DNA from: a virus
Direction: 5' to 3' (one strand)
Length of the DNA: 64,000 nucleotides
IMG/VR virus record: IMGVR_UViG_3300030099_008323
Span: 122,104-186,103 of that record
The position numbers and the translations under genes are program-made. Positions within the stretch are counted from its first letter, which is position 1; every line of letters starts with the position of its first letter. Positions 50,411 to 57,787 of this stretch are shown one piece after another. The notes beneath the pieces were generated by a model. That model was not told the DNA's origin, did not search any database, and was given only the letters and a program-made list of their open reading frames with translations.

Positions 50411-51259
50411 TTAGAATGAAGCGCTGACCATATCGGCAACGGTCTCAGCGCCGAAGCGGCTAGTGAGGTAGGAGGCCATGCGACCACGTAGGGTCTTTTC
50501 AATCTGGCCCACACGCTGCTTTGTGCAGCCGAAGGTGGTAGCACAACGCTTGTCATTGCCCTGAAGCTCGTGAGCAATGCGACCCACGAAGATAGCGCGC
50601 TGGCGGTCGTTGAGGGTCTTAGCAAAGTCCTCAAAGGCTGAGGCGAGCATGGCGCTGTTTTGCGTGCGCTCGTGTGCAATGTCCTGAGTCATAGCCTCAG
50701 AAGGCACAACGGTTGCAACGGTGGCGCCGTCGTCAGATAGAGGAGCGTCAAGGCTTGTGCCACGTGCCTGCATGTACTGGAGACAAGCGGTTACATCCTT
50801 CTCATCAAGGCCCATGTGAGCAGCAATCTCAGCGGGTGAAGCGTCTTGACCGATAGCCTTGCGAGCCTTCTGAAGACCCGACCACAACTTTTTAGAAGTG
50901 CGTGAGCCACAGTGCACAAGGCCAGCGTTAGCTTGCACGTGCTCTTGACACTTGGCGACCATCCACATGCGGGCATAGGTCGTAAAGCTTGCGCCCTGAG
51001 TGGCGTCGTATTTGTCAATAGCAATAAGGATGCCCTCGGCAGCGGCGGCGAGCAAGTCATTGAAATCAATGCCCCTACGAACATTTTTCTTGGCCACCTT
51101 GTGAGCAAGGCGAATATTGGCTTGCACTAGGCGGCGGCGCGCCTCTGAGCGGATGGCATCATCACATTGGTCTGACTGAGCAAAGGCAACAAGCTCAGCT
51201 TGCTCGGTCTTGGAAAGGATAAGGGCGGTAGTGGCGAGTGCGGTGAGAGCGTTCAGCAT
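50411..51259 (-). CDS. Sigma-70 family RNA polymerase sigma factor
   Basis: 282 residues from the ATG with CGGAGA 8 nt upstream (a longer frame would run through the promoter). Region 2: NIRLAHKVAKKNVRRGIDFNDLL and DKYDATQGASFTTYARMWMV; region 3: SPAEIAAHMGLDEKDV; region 4 helix-turn-helix: CATTFGCTKQRVGQIEKTL (residues near 245-265). RpoH-like size. It may direct host polymerase to later phage promoters, or to the repeated early promoter. Own promoter at 51299-51326. Confidence 0.92.
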   Translation of the reverse strand: MLNALTALATTALILSKTEQAELVAFAQSDQCDDAIRSEARRRLVQANIRLAHKVAKKNVRRGIDFNDLLAAAAEGILIAIDKYDATQGASFTTYARMWMVAKCQEHVQANAGLVHCGSRTSKKLWSGLQKARKAIGQDASPAEIAAHMGLDEKDVTACLQYMQARGTSLDAPLSDDGATVATVVPSEAMTQDIAHERTQNSAMLASAFEDFAKTLNDRQRAIFVGRIAHELQGNDKRCATTFGCTKQRVGQIEKTLRGRMASYLTSRFGAETVADMVSASF

Positions 51260-51298
51260 GTGGGTTTCTCCGGGTGTGCTGTTCTTGGCTACATCTAA

Positions 51299-51326
51299 AT
51301 AATAAGAACGGTTTGAGGCCAGACAA
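51299..51326 (-). promoter_or_regulatory. Early-type promoter (P-51.3) of the sigma gene
   Basis: TTGTCT, 16 bp, TATTAT, with CCGTTCT before the -10 and TTAGATGTAGCC after it. Predicted start about 33 nt before the ATG. The -35 is closer to standard sigma-70 than in the other copies. Confidence 0.75.
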
Positions 51327-51495
51327 GGGGCAAAGCGCTTTTTTTTCACTTTTTTTTGTCTGCTCTCGAAACTGTTTTTCATACCCCTATATATATGCAA
51401 TGTGCGTGCCAAATTTGCACCTTCAATAATATCAATAAGTTAGGGTGTGAAGTGCGTTACCTAGTTCCCACTTAAGTGCGCAAGCTGTTTCGCAC

Positions 51496-51630
51496 CTAGC
51501 GTAAGTCGTTGTCTTTATTGATATCCGGTGCGCAATCTAGTTCGCGGTCGTATTTAAATGTGCCCCATACTAGACCGATGCAGAAGCCTAAGGCAAGGAC
51601 TGCTAGGCACATCAAAGTACTTGATATCAT
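51496..51630 (-). CDS. 44-residue membrane microprotein
   Basis: ATG chosen because GGAG lies 8 nt upstream. One transmembrane helix (LMCLAVLALGFCIGLVWGTF) then an acidic tail. Second gene of the unit started by the 52068 promoter. Function unknown. Confidence 0.6.
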   Translation of the reverse strand: MISSTLMCLAVLALGFCIGLVWGTFKYDRELDCAPDINKDNDLR

Positions 51631-51694
51631 CAAGGATTCTCCGTTAGTTCTGCCAGTACAAACCAGCATAAAGCAGCGAGGCAAAGCATTCCCA

Positions 51695-52039
51695 TTAGAA
51701 GTGCCTCGCTTTCTTAGTCCAATCGCGACACCATGCCATGGCGTTTTTCCGCGCGTTGACTGTCTTGAACTCGACCGGCTTGCCTATCACCTGCTCGTAA
51801 GCGTCGAAGCGAGCAGCGACAAAGAGGTCATTGACCTGACAGACCGCGACTTGAGTGCCATCGGCTAGCCATGCTTTGTGGATGATGGTCGCGGGCATGT
51901 TGCGCGGGTTGATGCGAGTTTGACCAACGCGAGGGCGCCCCTCATTGCGAGCGGCGCGCTTGTGCTCGCCTCTAACTCTAAGCTTGCCTGAGAAAGTGCG
52001 GCGTGATGTACGGTAGTTGTGGCTATCGCTCTTGCTCAT
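51695..52039 (-). CDS. Basic hypothetical protein
   Basis: 114 residues from the ATG of MSKSDSHNY, with AGGATAGGA upstream; the alternative start would lie on the promoter's -10. First 50 residues are very basic (RTSRRTFSGKLRVRGEHKRA); the C-terminal 60 residues are beta-rich (TQVAVCQVNDLFVAARFD). Possibly nucleic-acid binding. Confidence 0.6.
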   Translation of the reverse strand: MSKSDSHNYRTSRRTFSGKLRVRGEHKRAARNEGRPRVGQTRINPRNMPATIIHKAWLADGTQVAVCQVNDLFVAARFDAYEQVIGKPVEFKTVNARKNAMAWCRDWTKKARHF

Positions 52040-52067
52040 TGTCCTATCCTTTTCTTGAGACACTTAT

Positions 52068-52095
52068 AACATAGGCACGGGTAAACGCGAGTAAA
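52068..52095 (-). promoter_or_regulatory. Early-type promoter (P-52.1)
   Basis: TTTACT, 16 bp, TATGTT, with CCGTGCC before the -10. Predicted start about 22 nt before the 114-residue gene. The -35 lies right behind the stop codon of the preceding microprotein gene. Confidence 0.65.
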
Positions 52096-52102
52096 AAACT
52101 TT

Positions 52103-52174
52103 TTAGTCTTTTTTCTTTCTAAGCCATTCCCAAATATAAATGACACAAACCGAACCAATCAAAAACTCAATCAT
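52103..52174 (-). CDS. 23-residue membrane microprotein
   Basis: ATG with AGGAG 6 nt upstream; encodes MIEFLIGSVCVIYIWEWLRK plus three residues, one short hydrophobic helix followed by Lys. Too short for gene callers, but the ribosome site and spacing are as good as for the larger genes. Confidence 0.5.
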   Translation of the reverse strand: MIEFLIGSVCVIYIWEWLRKKKD

Positions 52175-52203
52175 TTCACACTCCTACGTGTGCGAGCAAA
52201 AAA

Positions 52204-52266
52204 CTATTTACCTGCAATGTATTGCAAGGCACCTGAGAACATTAGAAAAAATATAAAGATTTCCAT
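52204..52266 (-). CDS. 20-residue membrane microprotein
   Basis: MEIFIFFLMFSGALQYIAGK: a single hydrophobic helix. It begins 3 nt after the stop of the preceding 51-residue gene and could be translated by re-initiation. Tentative because of size. Confidence 0.4.
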   Translation of the reverse strand: MEIFIFFLMFSGALQYIAGK

Positions 52267-52269
52267 AAC

Positions 52270-52425
52270 TCAACAACCTACTACTGGGGCTAGGATTGAA
52301 GGGTCTTGAATGATATCCAAGATATGCATGACTTCCTGTTGAATCTCATACCAAAACAGGGACCATGAACGATATTGGTAGAGCATTGGCTCAACTAATG
52401 GTGTGATGATTATATTGTAGTCCAT
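52270..52425 (-). CDS. 51-residue hypothetical protein
   Basis: ATG with GGAG 6 nt upstream. Aromatic-rich, Met/Tyr/Trp in the middle (MLYQYRSWSLFWYEIQQEV), ending in a hydrophobic LDIIQDPSILAPVVGC. Possibly membrane-associated. Follows the 71-residue gene by 9 bp. Confidence 0.55.
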   Translation of the reverse strand: MDYNIIITPLVEPMLYQYRSWSLFWYEIQQEVMHILDIIQDPSILAPVVGC

Positions 52426-52434
52426 GATTATCTC

Positions 52435-52650
52435 CTAATCGTTGCAGGGAGGATGTGACCAGTTCTCATATTGCCAGTCGGAAATAATGCCGCTCTTGCA
52501 TAGAGAATCGGTCCAGTTGTTCCAAGCCTCGGAGGAGGCGATGGTGTCAATCGTGCCATCGCTATGCGTTGAAATCGTGGGGAGGATGTAGTTAGTGAAC
52601 TCGTCAACGGCGTCTTGCCAGAGCATTGGGTTGTCAATATCGCGTGCCAT
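52435..52650 (-). CDS. Small hypothetical protein
   Basis: 71 residues from the ATG of MARDIDNPMLW with AGGAG 8 nt upstream. Soluble, Trp-rich (NNWTDSLCKSG, then WQYENWSHPPC). Part of the unit beginning at the 52869 promoter. A longer frame upstream is antiparallel-free but overlaps the previous gene completely, so it was rejected. Confidence 0.55.
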   Translation of the reverse strand: MARDIDNPMLWQDAVDEFTNYILPTISTHSDGTIDTIASSEAWNNWTDSLCKSGIISDWQYENWSHPPCND

Positions 52651-52660
52651 GTGGACTCTC

Positions 52661-52840
52661 CTAGAGGCGTTGTAGTCTGATTGAAGTGATAGTGAGCGGC
52701 GTAAGCGGGTCATTGCCATAACGCTCTTCAACAATGCGCTCGGCTTCCGCGAAAGACTTGGCTTGAAACTCGTCCGCGTAGCAGTAAGTTTCCCCACTGT
52801 AGAGCTGCTCATAGTGTACATAGAAGGTTTTGTCTTGCAT
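52661..52840 (-). CDS. Small hypothetical protein
   Basis: 59 residues from the ATG with AAGGAG 9 nt upstream. YVHYEQLYSGETYCYADEFQ followed by AKSFAEAERIVEERYG: a ferredoxin-like alpha/beta pattern common in tiny phage proteins. First gene behind promoter P-52.9. Confidence 0.62.
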   Translation of the reverse strand: MQDKTFYVHYEQLYSGETYCYADEFQAKSFAEAERIVEERYGNDPLTPLTITSIRLQRL

Positions 52841-52868
52841 TGTGGCTCTCCTTGCCGGGTACATCTAA

Positions 52869-52896
52869 ATAATAAGCACCAATAAAGCAGGGTAAA
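52869..52896 (-). promoter_or_regulatory. Early-type promoter (P-52.9)
   Basis: TTTACC, 16 bp, TATTAT with GGTGCT before and TTAGATGTACCC after the -10. Predicted start 22 nt before the ATG. One of the best matches to the consensus. Confidence 0.8.
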
Positions 52897-52932
52897 GGGT
52901 TTATTTTATTATTTTATAAACCCTCGGAATGA

Positions 52933-53127
52933 TTAAGTTAACTCAATATTGAGTGTGGAGACTGCCGTCGTCTTGCTTGGGAAAGCAACAACGCAGCCCT
53001 TAACGATATCATTCTCAATGACAACGCCTAGTTCGCGCAACCACGGCATTTCAACAGCTAGCGCATCAAGCTGTCGACCACGTTGTTTGAAGCGTACTAA
53101 GTCACCGATATTAAACTGCTTTTTCAT
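52933..53127 (-). CDS. GDLV-family small protein
   Basis: 64 residues: FNIGDLVRFKQRG near the start, ELGVVIENDIVKGCVVAF in the middle, STLNIEL at the end. Same strand order as the array members but with a longer first loop and no SESR ending. AGAGG ribosome site. Confidence 0.68.
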   Translation of the reverse strand: MKKQFNIGDLVRFKQRGRQLDALAVEMPWLRELGVVIENDIVKGCVVAFPSKTTAVSTLNIELT

Positions 53128-53136
53128 TGTTTACCT

Positions 53137-53301
53137 CTAGCTGCTAGCAGGGCGGCATGCCTCAACAAAGCGAGACACGTCAAAGCGTGGGTTCTCATCG
53201 CGTAGAGCGTAAGCGAAGTCCATAGCAACCGACTCGCGAGTGCGGCGGTCTTCAATGTTTTTGACGATATTGGCAATCATTTTAAAGTGCTTGCGGGTCA
53301 T
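53137..53301 (-). CDS. 54-residue conserved phage-type protein
   Basis: Not in longer-ORF lists. ATG with AAGGAG upstream; begins MTRKHFKMIANIVKNI and ends NPRFDVSRFVEACR. This pattern recurs in phages of several hosts (from memory) but has no known function. Helical, basic N-terminus. Confidence 0.65.
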   Translation of the reverse strand: MTRKHFKMIANIVKNIEDRRTRESVAMDFAYALRDENPRFDVSRFVEACRPASS

Positions 53302-53330
53302 GTCCTTTCTCCTTTGTTGGGGACATTTAA

Positions 53331-53358
53331 ATAATAAGAACGGTTTGAGAGGGGTAAA
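53331..53358 (-). promoter_or_regulatory. Early-type promoter (P-53.3)
   Basis: TTTACC, 16 bp, TATTAT, with AAACCGTTCT before the -10. Predicted start 23 nt before the 54-residue gene. Confidence 0.8.
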
Positions 53359-53571
53359 CTAAAAAGTTACCTTTTCCCATCCAGGCAAGAGGCTAGCACG
53401 TTCAACCGTGACCAACTGACCATAGCGTAGCTTACACTTGCCCTCGGCGTCAGCAGCGCTAAGTCCCCAGAATGTCTCATCTTTTGACTGCTCCTCGTAA
53501 ACAGGAGGACGGTGGCGCTTTGCGACATTCTTGAGGTAGGTCATTGTGACGCGGTAAGGTTTCTCTTTCAT
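53359..53571 (-). CDS. Small hypothetical protein
   Basis: 70 residues from the ATG of MKEKPYRVTMTYLKN with AAGGAG 8 nt upstream. Basic N-terminus, then ETFWGLSAADAEGKCKLRYG. Small alpha/beta fold similar in layout to the 59-residue protein at 52.7 kb (surface-loop then amphipathic helix). Function unknown. Confidence 0.6.
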   Translation of the reverse strand: MKEKPYRVTMTYLKNVAKRHRPPVYEEQSKDETFWGLSAADAEGKCKLRYGQLVTVERASLLPGWEKVTF

Positions 53572-53600
53572 TGGTGGCTCCTTCTGCCGGGTACACATAA

Positions 53601-53628
53601 ATAATAAGCACCGTTTAGGTGGAGTAAA
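53601..53628 (-). promoter_or_regulatory. Early-type promoter (P-53.6)
   Basis: TTTACT, 16 bp, TATTAT with GGTGCT before the -10. The -35 lies inside the last codons of the preceding gene, so coding and promoter sequence overlap. Confidence 0.78.
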
Positions 53629-53827
53629 GGCCTGGAGTAACTTTTTTCAAATAACTCTTTGTAAATCTTCGTACCTTGCCATCGAAGGTCTTGATATCAT
53701 AAAGAAAATAGTTATCCCGTCCAGGCTCCGCTGTTATTTGTAGGCGCTGCTCGACAATCAAACCAAGAGAGCCTTTTGGCACTCCGATAGAACCATGCTT
53801 AAACTCAACTAAATCACCGATATTCAC
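53615..53827 (-). CDS. GDLV-family small protein
   Basis: 70 residues from a GTG (MNIGDLVEFKHG). LGLIVEQRL and KVRRFTKSYLKKVTP follow the family strand order, but the LEVIS end is replaced. Its first 14 nt overlap the end of the previous family member. Confidence 0.7.
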   Translation of the reverse strand: MNIGDLVEFKHGSIGVPKGSLGLIVEQRLQITAEPGRDNYFLYDIKTFDGKVRRFTKSYLKKVTPGLYST

Positions 53828-53996
53828 TGATAACCTCTATGTCACATCCAGCAGCATGCACGTCACGTGCATGGTCCAGCATTTTCACACGCCACTCGTC
53901 ACCTTTCCAATCGGGACGGTGGTAACTCTTAACTAGCACGCCTAGTTTTGTGCCATAGTGTCTTGTTTTTACCTTAACTAAATCACCGACTTTCAC
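53814..53996 (-). CDS. GDLV-family small protein
   Basis: 60 residues from the GTG in the 14-nt overlap with the previous member. KVGDLVKVK, LGVLVKSYH and CDIEVISEYR. A longer upstream frame exists but lies inside the preceding gene. Confidence 0.72.
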   Translation of the reverse strand: MKVGDLVKVKTRHYGTKLGVLVKSYHRPDWKGDEWRVKMLDHARDVHAAGCDIEVISEYR

Positions 53997-54156
53997 TGAT
54001 AATCTCCAAGTTACTTTTGGGCAAGTCATAGCTGCCGTAGTGAAACATTACCCGTATTCGATTGGCGAGAGGCGCGGGAGCGAAGGGCGCTTCGTCGGCA
54101 CGGGTCACAACCCCAATATCACCTGAAAGTGAGCGAACTAAATCACCGACTTGCAT
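53983..54156 (-). CDS. GDLV-family small protein
   Basis: 57 residues from an ATG with GGAGAG upstream. QVGDLVRSLSGDIGVVTR, IRVMFHYG and SNLEIISESR. The ATG overlaps the stop of the basic 48-residue gene (TAATG). First of a three-member mini-array. Confidence 0.75.
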   Translation of the reverse strand: MQVGDLVRSLSGDIGVVTRADEAPFAPAPLANRIRVMFHYGSYDLPKSNLEIISESR

Positions 54157-54302
54157 TAATCTCTCCATTGAAGATGCTTAGCAATTTGACGTTTAGGCTT
54201 ACGACGACGACCAGTGCGCTCATCACGTACACGAGTGTGATGCTTGCCTGCCTTGCCCGAGTGTAAAACTCTTGGGTCTATCGTTGTTCGTTTAGCCTTC
54301 AT
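54156..54302 (-). CDS. 48-residue very basic protein
   Basis: Found by reading the gap. MKAKRTTIDPRVLHSG ... GRRRKPKRQIAKHLQ: about one third Arg/Lys/His. The ATG lies only about 2 nt from the predicted transcription start of promoter P-54.3, so a leaderless message is likely. A nucleic-acid-binding or host-shutoff peptide would fit. Coupled to the GDLV genes downstream. Confidence 0.58.
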   Translation of the reverse strand: MKAKRTTIDPRVLHSGKAGKHHTRVRDERTGRRRKPKRQIAKHLQWRD

Positions 54303-54310
54303 ACACATAT

Positions 54311-54338
54311 ATAGTAGGAACAGGAGCGCACGAGTAAA
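54311..54338 (-). promoter_or_regulatory. Early-type promoter (P-54.3)
   Basis: TTTACT, 16 bp, TACTAT with GTTCC before the -10. It lies in the 44-bp gap after the DUF2201/VWA gene. Confidence 0.72.
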
Positions 54339-54346
54339 AAACTATC

Positions 54347-55621
54347 TTATCTTTTTTCATCGATGGCGATGATGCGCTCATTTGTTTTAAAGTAAGGGCG
54401 CTCAGCATGCTCTTTAGTAGTCATCCACATGCGCTGACACTTGCTAGGCTTAGGCTTGGGCGCGCACAAGTCAGTGAGCACAATGTGACCGTCAAACTCG
54501 CGAGTGTTAACATACTCAGTAGGAGCGTTAAAGCACGTGCCGCCATACATGACACGCTCGCGCTTGCGTTGCTCGCCCTTGCGCCACACGTAAACTTTAT
54601 CCTCAGCAACACGAGTATCAAAAGGGATAACCGTAAACGTGGCAAGGCTAGCCAGTTTATTAAGCTCACCGTAAAAAGCTGCCAACATACTGTCAGAAAC
54701 TGAGCCAGATTGGTCAATGCTAATAGCAATGTTGGCAGTTCTGTTGACCTTGCGGCCTGGATGCACGTAGGCATAGCGACGATTCAAACGCTTTGGAGTG
54801 CTACGCTTGTTAGAGCGCTGTGACGTCTTGATGAAGTAACGCAACATTTTACGCCAATCAACTTTGGATTGGATACGCTCCATGATTTCCCTGCGACAAG
54901 ACGAAGAAACAGTGCCCCAGTTGCGCGTTGAAGCCTCTTGCGCTGCATCCTTCACAGCCTCTTTCAATCGCTCTTTGGCAATGTCCATGGCTGCTTGCTC
55001 TTCTGGTCCTGCTTGGCCTTGTCCCCAGTCTTCATGCGAATCAAACTGACCAGCATTGTCAGGGTCAAACGGCTGGCTAGAAGATTCACCGCCAGACCCG
55101 TCATTAGAGCCGCCGCTAGTGCCATCATTGGAATCATTTTCTTGTTCCTCCATTTTCTCAAGTAGCCGAGTGTAGTACCATTCAGCGGTCATATTGCCAG
55201 GCATATCTTCAAACATTTTGCCGCCTGGAATACAGCAGTTTTCAGGCAGATTGTCAGCGCCGATGTGGTAGTTGATTGCCAAGTCAGCAGCAATATTCCA
55301 GATTTTGAACTTTTGCGCTTGCTCGGGTGTAGGCTTCTGAGTCTGCATAACACCGGCCAGCTCGTCAGGTAGACGACCAGTGACGTGCTCAAATACAAGG
55401 TGATAAAACTCATGTATCAGCACGCCAGAGCGCTGAGAGTCAGTTAGACCCTCGAAAAACTCAGGGCTGTAGACCATTTCAAAATGGCCGTCAGGGGTCA
55501 CACGTACGCCAGCAGTCGGGATATTGCCAGGCTTTTTGTCAATACGACGTGAGAGCGCAGCAAAGAAAGGCTCGCTTTGAAGCAGCCGGTAAACGTGGTC
55601 ATTTAGATTGAAGTCAGACAT
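54347..55621 (-). CDS. DUF2201-type metallopeptidase/VWA protein
   Basis: 424 residues from the ATG with GGAGGA upstream. N-terminal HExxH-like IHEFYHLVFEHVTG (residues about 70-85), a Ser/Gly/Asn-rich linker, then a C-terminal VWA-like domain with IAISIDQSGSVSDS (MIDAS) and HIVLTDL. This is the partner protein that, in bacteria, is encoded beside MoxR AAA+ ATPases, as here. Role of phage versions is unknown; complex remodelling or host takeover is suggested. Confidence 0.85.
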   Translation of the reverse strand: MSDFNLNDHVYRLLQSEPFFAALSRRIDKKPGNIPTAGVRVTPDGHFEMVYSPEFFEGLTDSQRSGVLIHEFYHLVFEHVTGRLPDELAGVMQTQKPTPEQAQKFKIWNIAADLAINYHIGADNLPENCCIPGGKMFEDMPGNMTAEWYYTRLLEKMEEQENDSNDGTSGGSNDGSGGESSSQPFDPDNAGQFDSHEDWGQGQAGPEEQAAMDIAKERLKEAVKDAAQEASTRNWGTVSSSCRREIMERIQSKVDWRKMLRYFIKTSQRSNKRSTPKRLNRRYAYVHPGRKVNRTANIAISIDQSGSVSDSMLAAFYGELNKLASLATFTVIPFDTRVAEDKVYVWRKGEQRKRERVMYGGTCFNAPTEYVNTREFDGHIVLTDLCAPKPKPSKCQRMWMTTKEHAERPYFKTNERIIAIDEKR

Positions 55622-55829
55622 TGCGTCCTCCATCGTGGTACACAATAACTATAAGAACGATAAACCTTGGGTAAAGAAAAAAAGCTAGGAGGGTTGTTTT
55701 CTCGCAGAGCAACCTTGCTATCCTGTTAGATTTATTCAACTTCTGAGTTAGGCGTCGAACAGGCAAACACGCATGTAATACATAATGTGTGGGGTACACA
55801 ACTCCTAGCCGCCCCATAACCTCATAATA
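55622..55829. other. Intergenic gap with promoter and possible terminator
   Basis: 208 bp between the VWA gene and the MoxR gene. On the minus strand it holds an imperfect GC hairpin (GGTTG...CAACC within a longer partial stem) followed by TTTTTTT, a plausible terminator for the MoxR unit. The next promoter's -35 follows immediately. The 67-residue ORF that spans it runs through the promoter and was rejected. Confidence 0.45.
55648..55675 (-). promoter_or_regulatory. Early-type promoter (P-55.7)
   Basis: TTTACC, 16 bp, TATAGT with CGTTCT before the -10. Predicted start about 20 nt before the ATG of the DUF2201/VWA gene, giving that gene its own promoter. Confidence 0.75.
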
Positions 55830-56891
55830 TTATTTATTTTTATCACCAGTGAGAATCTTGACAAGCTTGCCCGATACGGTCTCGCCGTTGTCTGCTTTTG
55901 TTTTGTGGAAGGCTGTGACGTTAGCAGTCTCACCCTTGCCGAGTGCCTGCCATAGCTTCATGACAGCCTCAGAAGGCAACGCAACAAAGTAGTTAGCAAG
56001 GTTAACACACTGTTGCTCTGTCAACTCAGCTTTAAAAGCTTCGCTGCTATCCATCTTTTCAATGAGAGCACAGTGGTCATTGATATTGAAATCATTAGTC
56101 TTTTCGACCTTACCCTCATCAAGAATCATTTCAACAGTAACTTGGCGCTCATAGTTTTTGACAAAATCGTTGAATGCAACGCCAGCCTCAAAGCCAACAA
56201 AGCCACAAGCAAGGTGAAACATGGCAGGCTTGTGAGCCTGGACCATATCAGCGGTCACTAGGCAATCGTTCAAGCGCTTCCACGAGCGACGTGAGGGATA
56301 TACTTTATTGGGCTCGAAGTCATCGCTATGCTCCAAGTGAGAGCGATTCTGGTTGATGAAATCCCAAACAATATCAACCGTGTTGGTCTTAGCCCAAGCT
56401 AGCCAATCCTCAACAGAGGGCTCGACGTCAAAGACGGTCCAGCGGTCAAGCTCAGCCGGGTCCATTTCACCGACCTGATACTGAGAGCCATGCTCGCCAC
56501 CGTTGACAGCAGCGACCACAACGGTATCCTCGTGCAAGTAGTTGCCAAAAATCTTGCGAGAGTCGGTCAACTCGAAAATACCTTGACGCACTTCGGGGAT
56601 AGCACGGTCGACCTCATCGAGAAAGAGCAGCACCGCACGTGAGCAGGCATCTGCTAGCCAGTCAGGCGCACAGAAAGAAGTGATATCACCGTCTGTCTTA
56701 GGAAGACCCACGAGGTCACCCTCGGTCATCTGAGACGCACGACGTTCTACAACGGGCAAGCCCATATCACGGCCAATCTGATAGACAAGCTCCGACTTGC
56801 CAATGCCATGGCGACCACGAAGCATAAGAGGCTTCTTGACTGCAAGGACGTGGGGTGCGACTGAGACGAAAGTTTGAAAATCTAGAGCCAT
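55830..56891 (-). CDS. MoxR-type AAA+ ATPase
   Basis: 353 residues. Walker A GRHGIGKSE (residues 26-34), Walker B LLFLDEVDRA, sensor 1 VVAAVNGG and an Arg-finger candidate AELDRW. AAA_5/MoxR layout. MoxR ATPases remodel or insert cofactors into complexes together with VWA proteins; the VWA partner is the next gene. The pair is separated by a promoter, so each can be expressed alone. Own promoter at 56933-56960. Confidence 0.88.
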   Translation of the reverse strand: MALDFQTFVSVAPHVLAVKKPLMLRGRHGIGKSELVYQIGRDMGLPVVERRASQMTEGDLVGLPKTDGDITSFCAPDWLADACSRAVLLFLDEVDRAIPEVRQGIFELTDSRKIFGNYLHEDTVVVAAVNGGEHGSQYQVGEMDPAELDRWTVFDVEPSVEDWLAWAKTNTVDIVWDFINQNRSHLEHSDDFEPNKVYPSRRSWKRLNDCLVTADMVQAHKPAMFHLACGFVGFEAGVAFNDFVKNYERQVTVEMILDEGKVEKTNDFNINDHCALIEKMDSSEAFKAELTEQQCVNLANYFVALPSEAVMKLWQALGKGETANVTAFHKTKADNGETVSGKLVKILTGDKNK

Positions 56892-56932
56892 TGTTATCTC
56901 CTACTTGTAACTAGGTGGCTGTTGATACTTAA

Positions 56933-56960
56933 ATAATAGGAACGGTAAACTATCAGTAAA
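56933..56960 (-). promoter_or_regulatory. Early-type promoter (P-56.9) of moxR-like gene
   Basis: TTTACT, 16 bp, TATTAT with CCGTTCC before the -10. It starts 7 bp after the stop codon of the zinc-ribbon gene. Confidence 0.78.
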
Positions 56961-56967
56961 GTTTTTT

Positions 56968-57114
56968 TTAATCTGTCGCCCATTCATAGCGAAGAATACG
57001 ACCAGAGCCACAGGCACAACGACCAGACTCAGGTCTTTTCAAATACTTACAGCCGCATGAGCCGCAGTAGTAGTTATAGGTAACTTTAGGTGGTTTTATT
57101 TTCCAGTCAAACAT
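56968..57114 (-). CDS. 48-residue zinc-ribbon protein
   Basis: Found by reading the gap. MFDWKIKPPKVTYNYYCGSC ends the first knuckle; the second is CAC twelve residues later, giving CGSCGC ... CAC, a compact zinc ribbon. C-terminal ILRYEWATD. Likely binds nucleic acid or RNA polymerase. Three bases after the preceding gene. Confidence 0.65.
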   Translation of the reverse strand: MFDWKIKPPKVTYNYYCGSCGCKYLKRPESGRCACGSGRILRYEWATD

Positions 57115-57117
57115 TCT

Positions 57118-57786
57118 TTAAGCCTTCGCTTTCTTGAGATATCTTTCTTCAGTTTCAATAGTTTCAATACCGCCGACTGGCAGCACTTTAATCTTGCGGG
57201 AGCCTTTTGTAGCAGAGCGCACGTCTTCCTCACACTCTACAATCATAACTAGCTTTCCTCGCAGTTTACTAGATGGGAAAGGCACATTTTGTGAGTTGCG
57301 AACCATCGCCATGGTGCCTACAGTAAACTTAGGAACCTGAGACGCATTGTCAAGTGCGCGCTGCACATATTTGTTAAGAACCATCTTCCGGTACAGCTTT
57401 TCTGTTGGTACATAATCATCCTCAGCTAGGATGCGGCGAGCGGCATCACCAAAATAAGGAGGATTAGCCAAGTAATACTCAGCCGCAAACTTCAAGTCTT
57501 CACGCATAGCGGGCGTAAAACTTTCAATCCAGTTCTTTCGGGCTGCAATGTTTTTGGGGTCAGTCTTTTTTTCGATGCGCTGAAGTGTGTCATGCTGCTT
57601 GACAGTTAGGCGACCCCACTTGTTCGCGCTCTCACGCAGAGAGCCAAGAAAGCTACGCTCCCAGTCAGTCATTACCGTAACGCCGCGTGCTGCTACTTTT
57701 TCAATGCGCTCAAGTAGTTCTTTTTTAGACATGCTTGAAGACTCGTGTTTGCTTTGCTGATATCGCTGACGTGCCCAGTAACCCAT
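57118..57786 (-). CDS. Protein with C-terminal GDLV-like barrel
   Basis: 222 residues from the ATG with GGAGAG upstream. Residues 1-145 are helical and basic (MTDWERSFLGSLRESANKWG; PAMREDLKFAAEYYLANP). The last 70 residues (KFTVGTMAMVRNSQ, RGKLVMIVECEED, KIKVLPVGGIETI) follow the same strand plan as the GDLV proteins. It may show what those small barrels do when tethered to a larger protein. Function unknown. Confidence 0.6.
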   Translation of the reverse strand: MGYWARQRYQQSKHESSSMSKKELLERIEKVAARGVTVMTDWERSFLGSLRESANKWGRLTVKQHDTLQRIEKKTDPKNIAARKNWIESFTPAMREDLKFAAEYYLANPPYFGDAARRILAEDDYVPTEKLYRKMVLNKYVQRALDNASQVPKFTVGTMAMVRNSQNVPFPSSKLRGKLVMIVECEEDVRSATKGSRKIKVLPVGGIETIETEERYLKKAKA

Positions 57787-57787
57787 G

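Noticed and set aside
50320-51108. Minus-strand ORFs of 119 and 105 residues inside the sigma gene
   Set aside because: Other frames of the GC-richer sigma gene; Ser/Arg/Leu-rich with no domain, while the sigma frame shows all conserved regions.
52428-52637. 69-residue ORF opposite in frame to the 71-residue gene
   Set aside because: The 52435-52650 frame has an AGGAG site at the right distance; this one has none and is Pro/Thr/Ser-rich.
55614-55817. 67-residue ORF between MoxR and the VWA gene
   Set aside because: It reads through a possible terminator and through promoter P-55.7 into the next gene's start; unlikely to be real.
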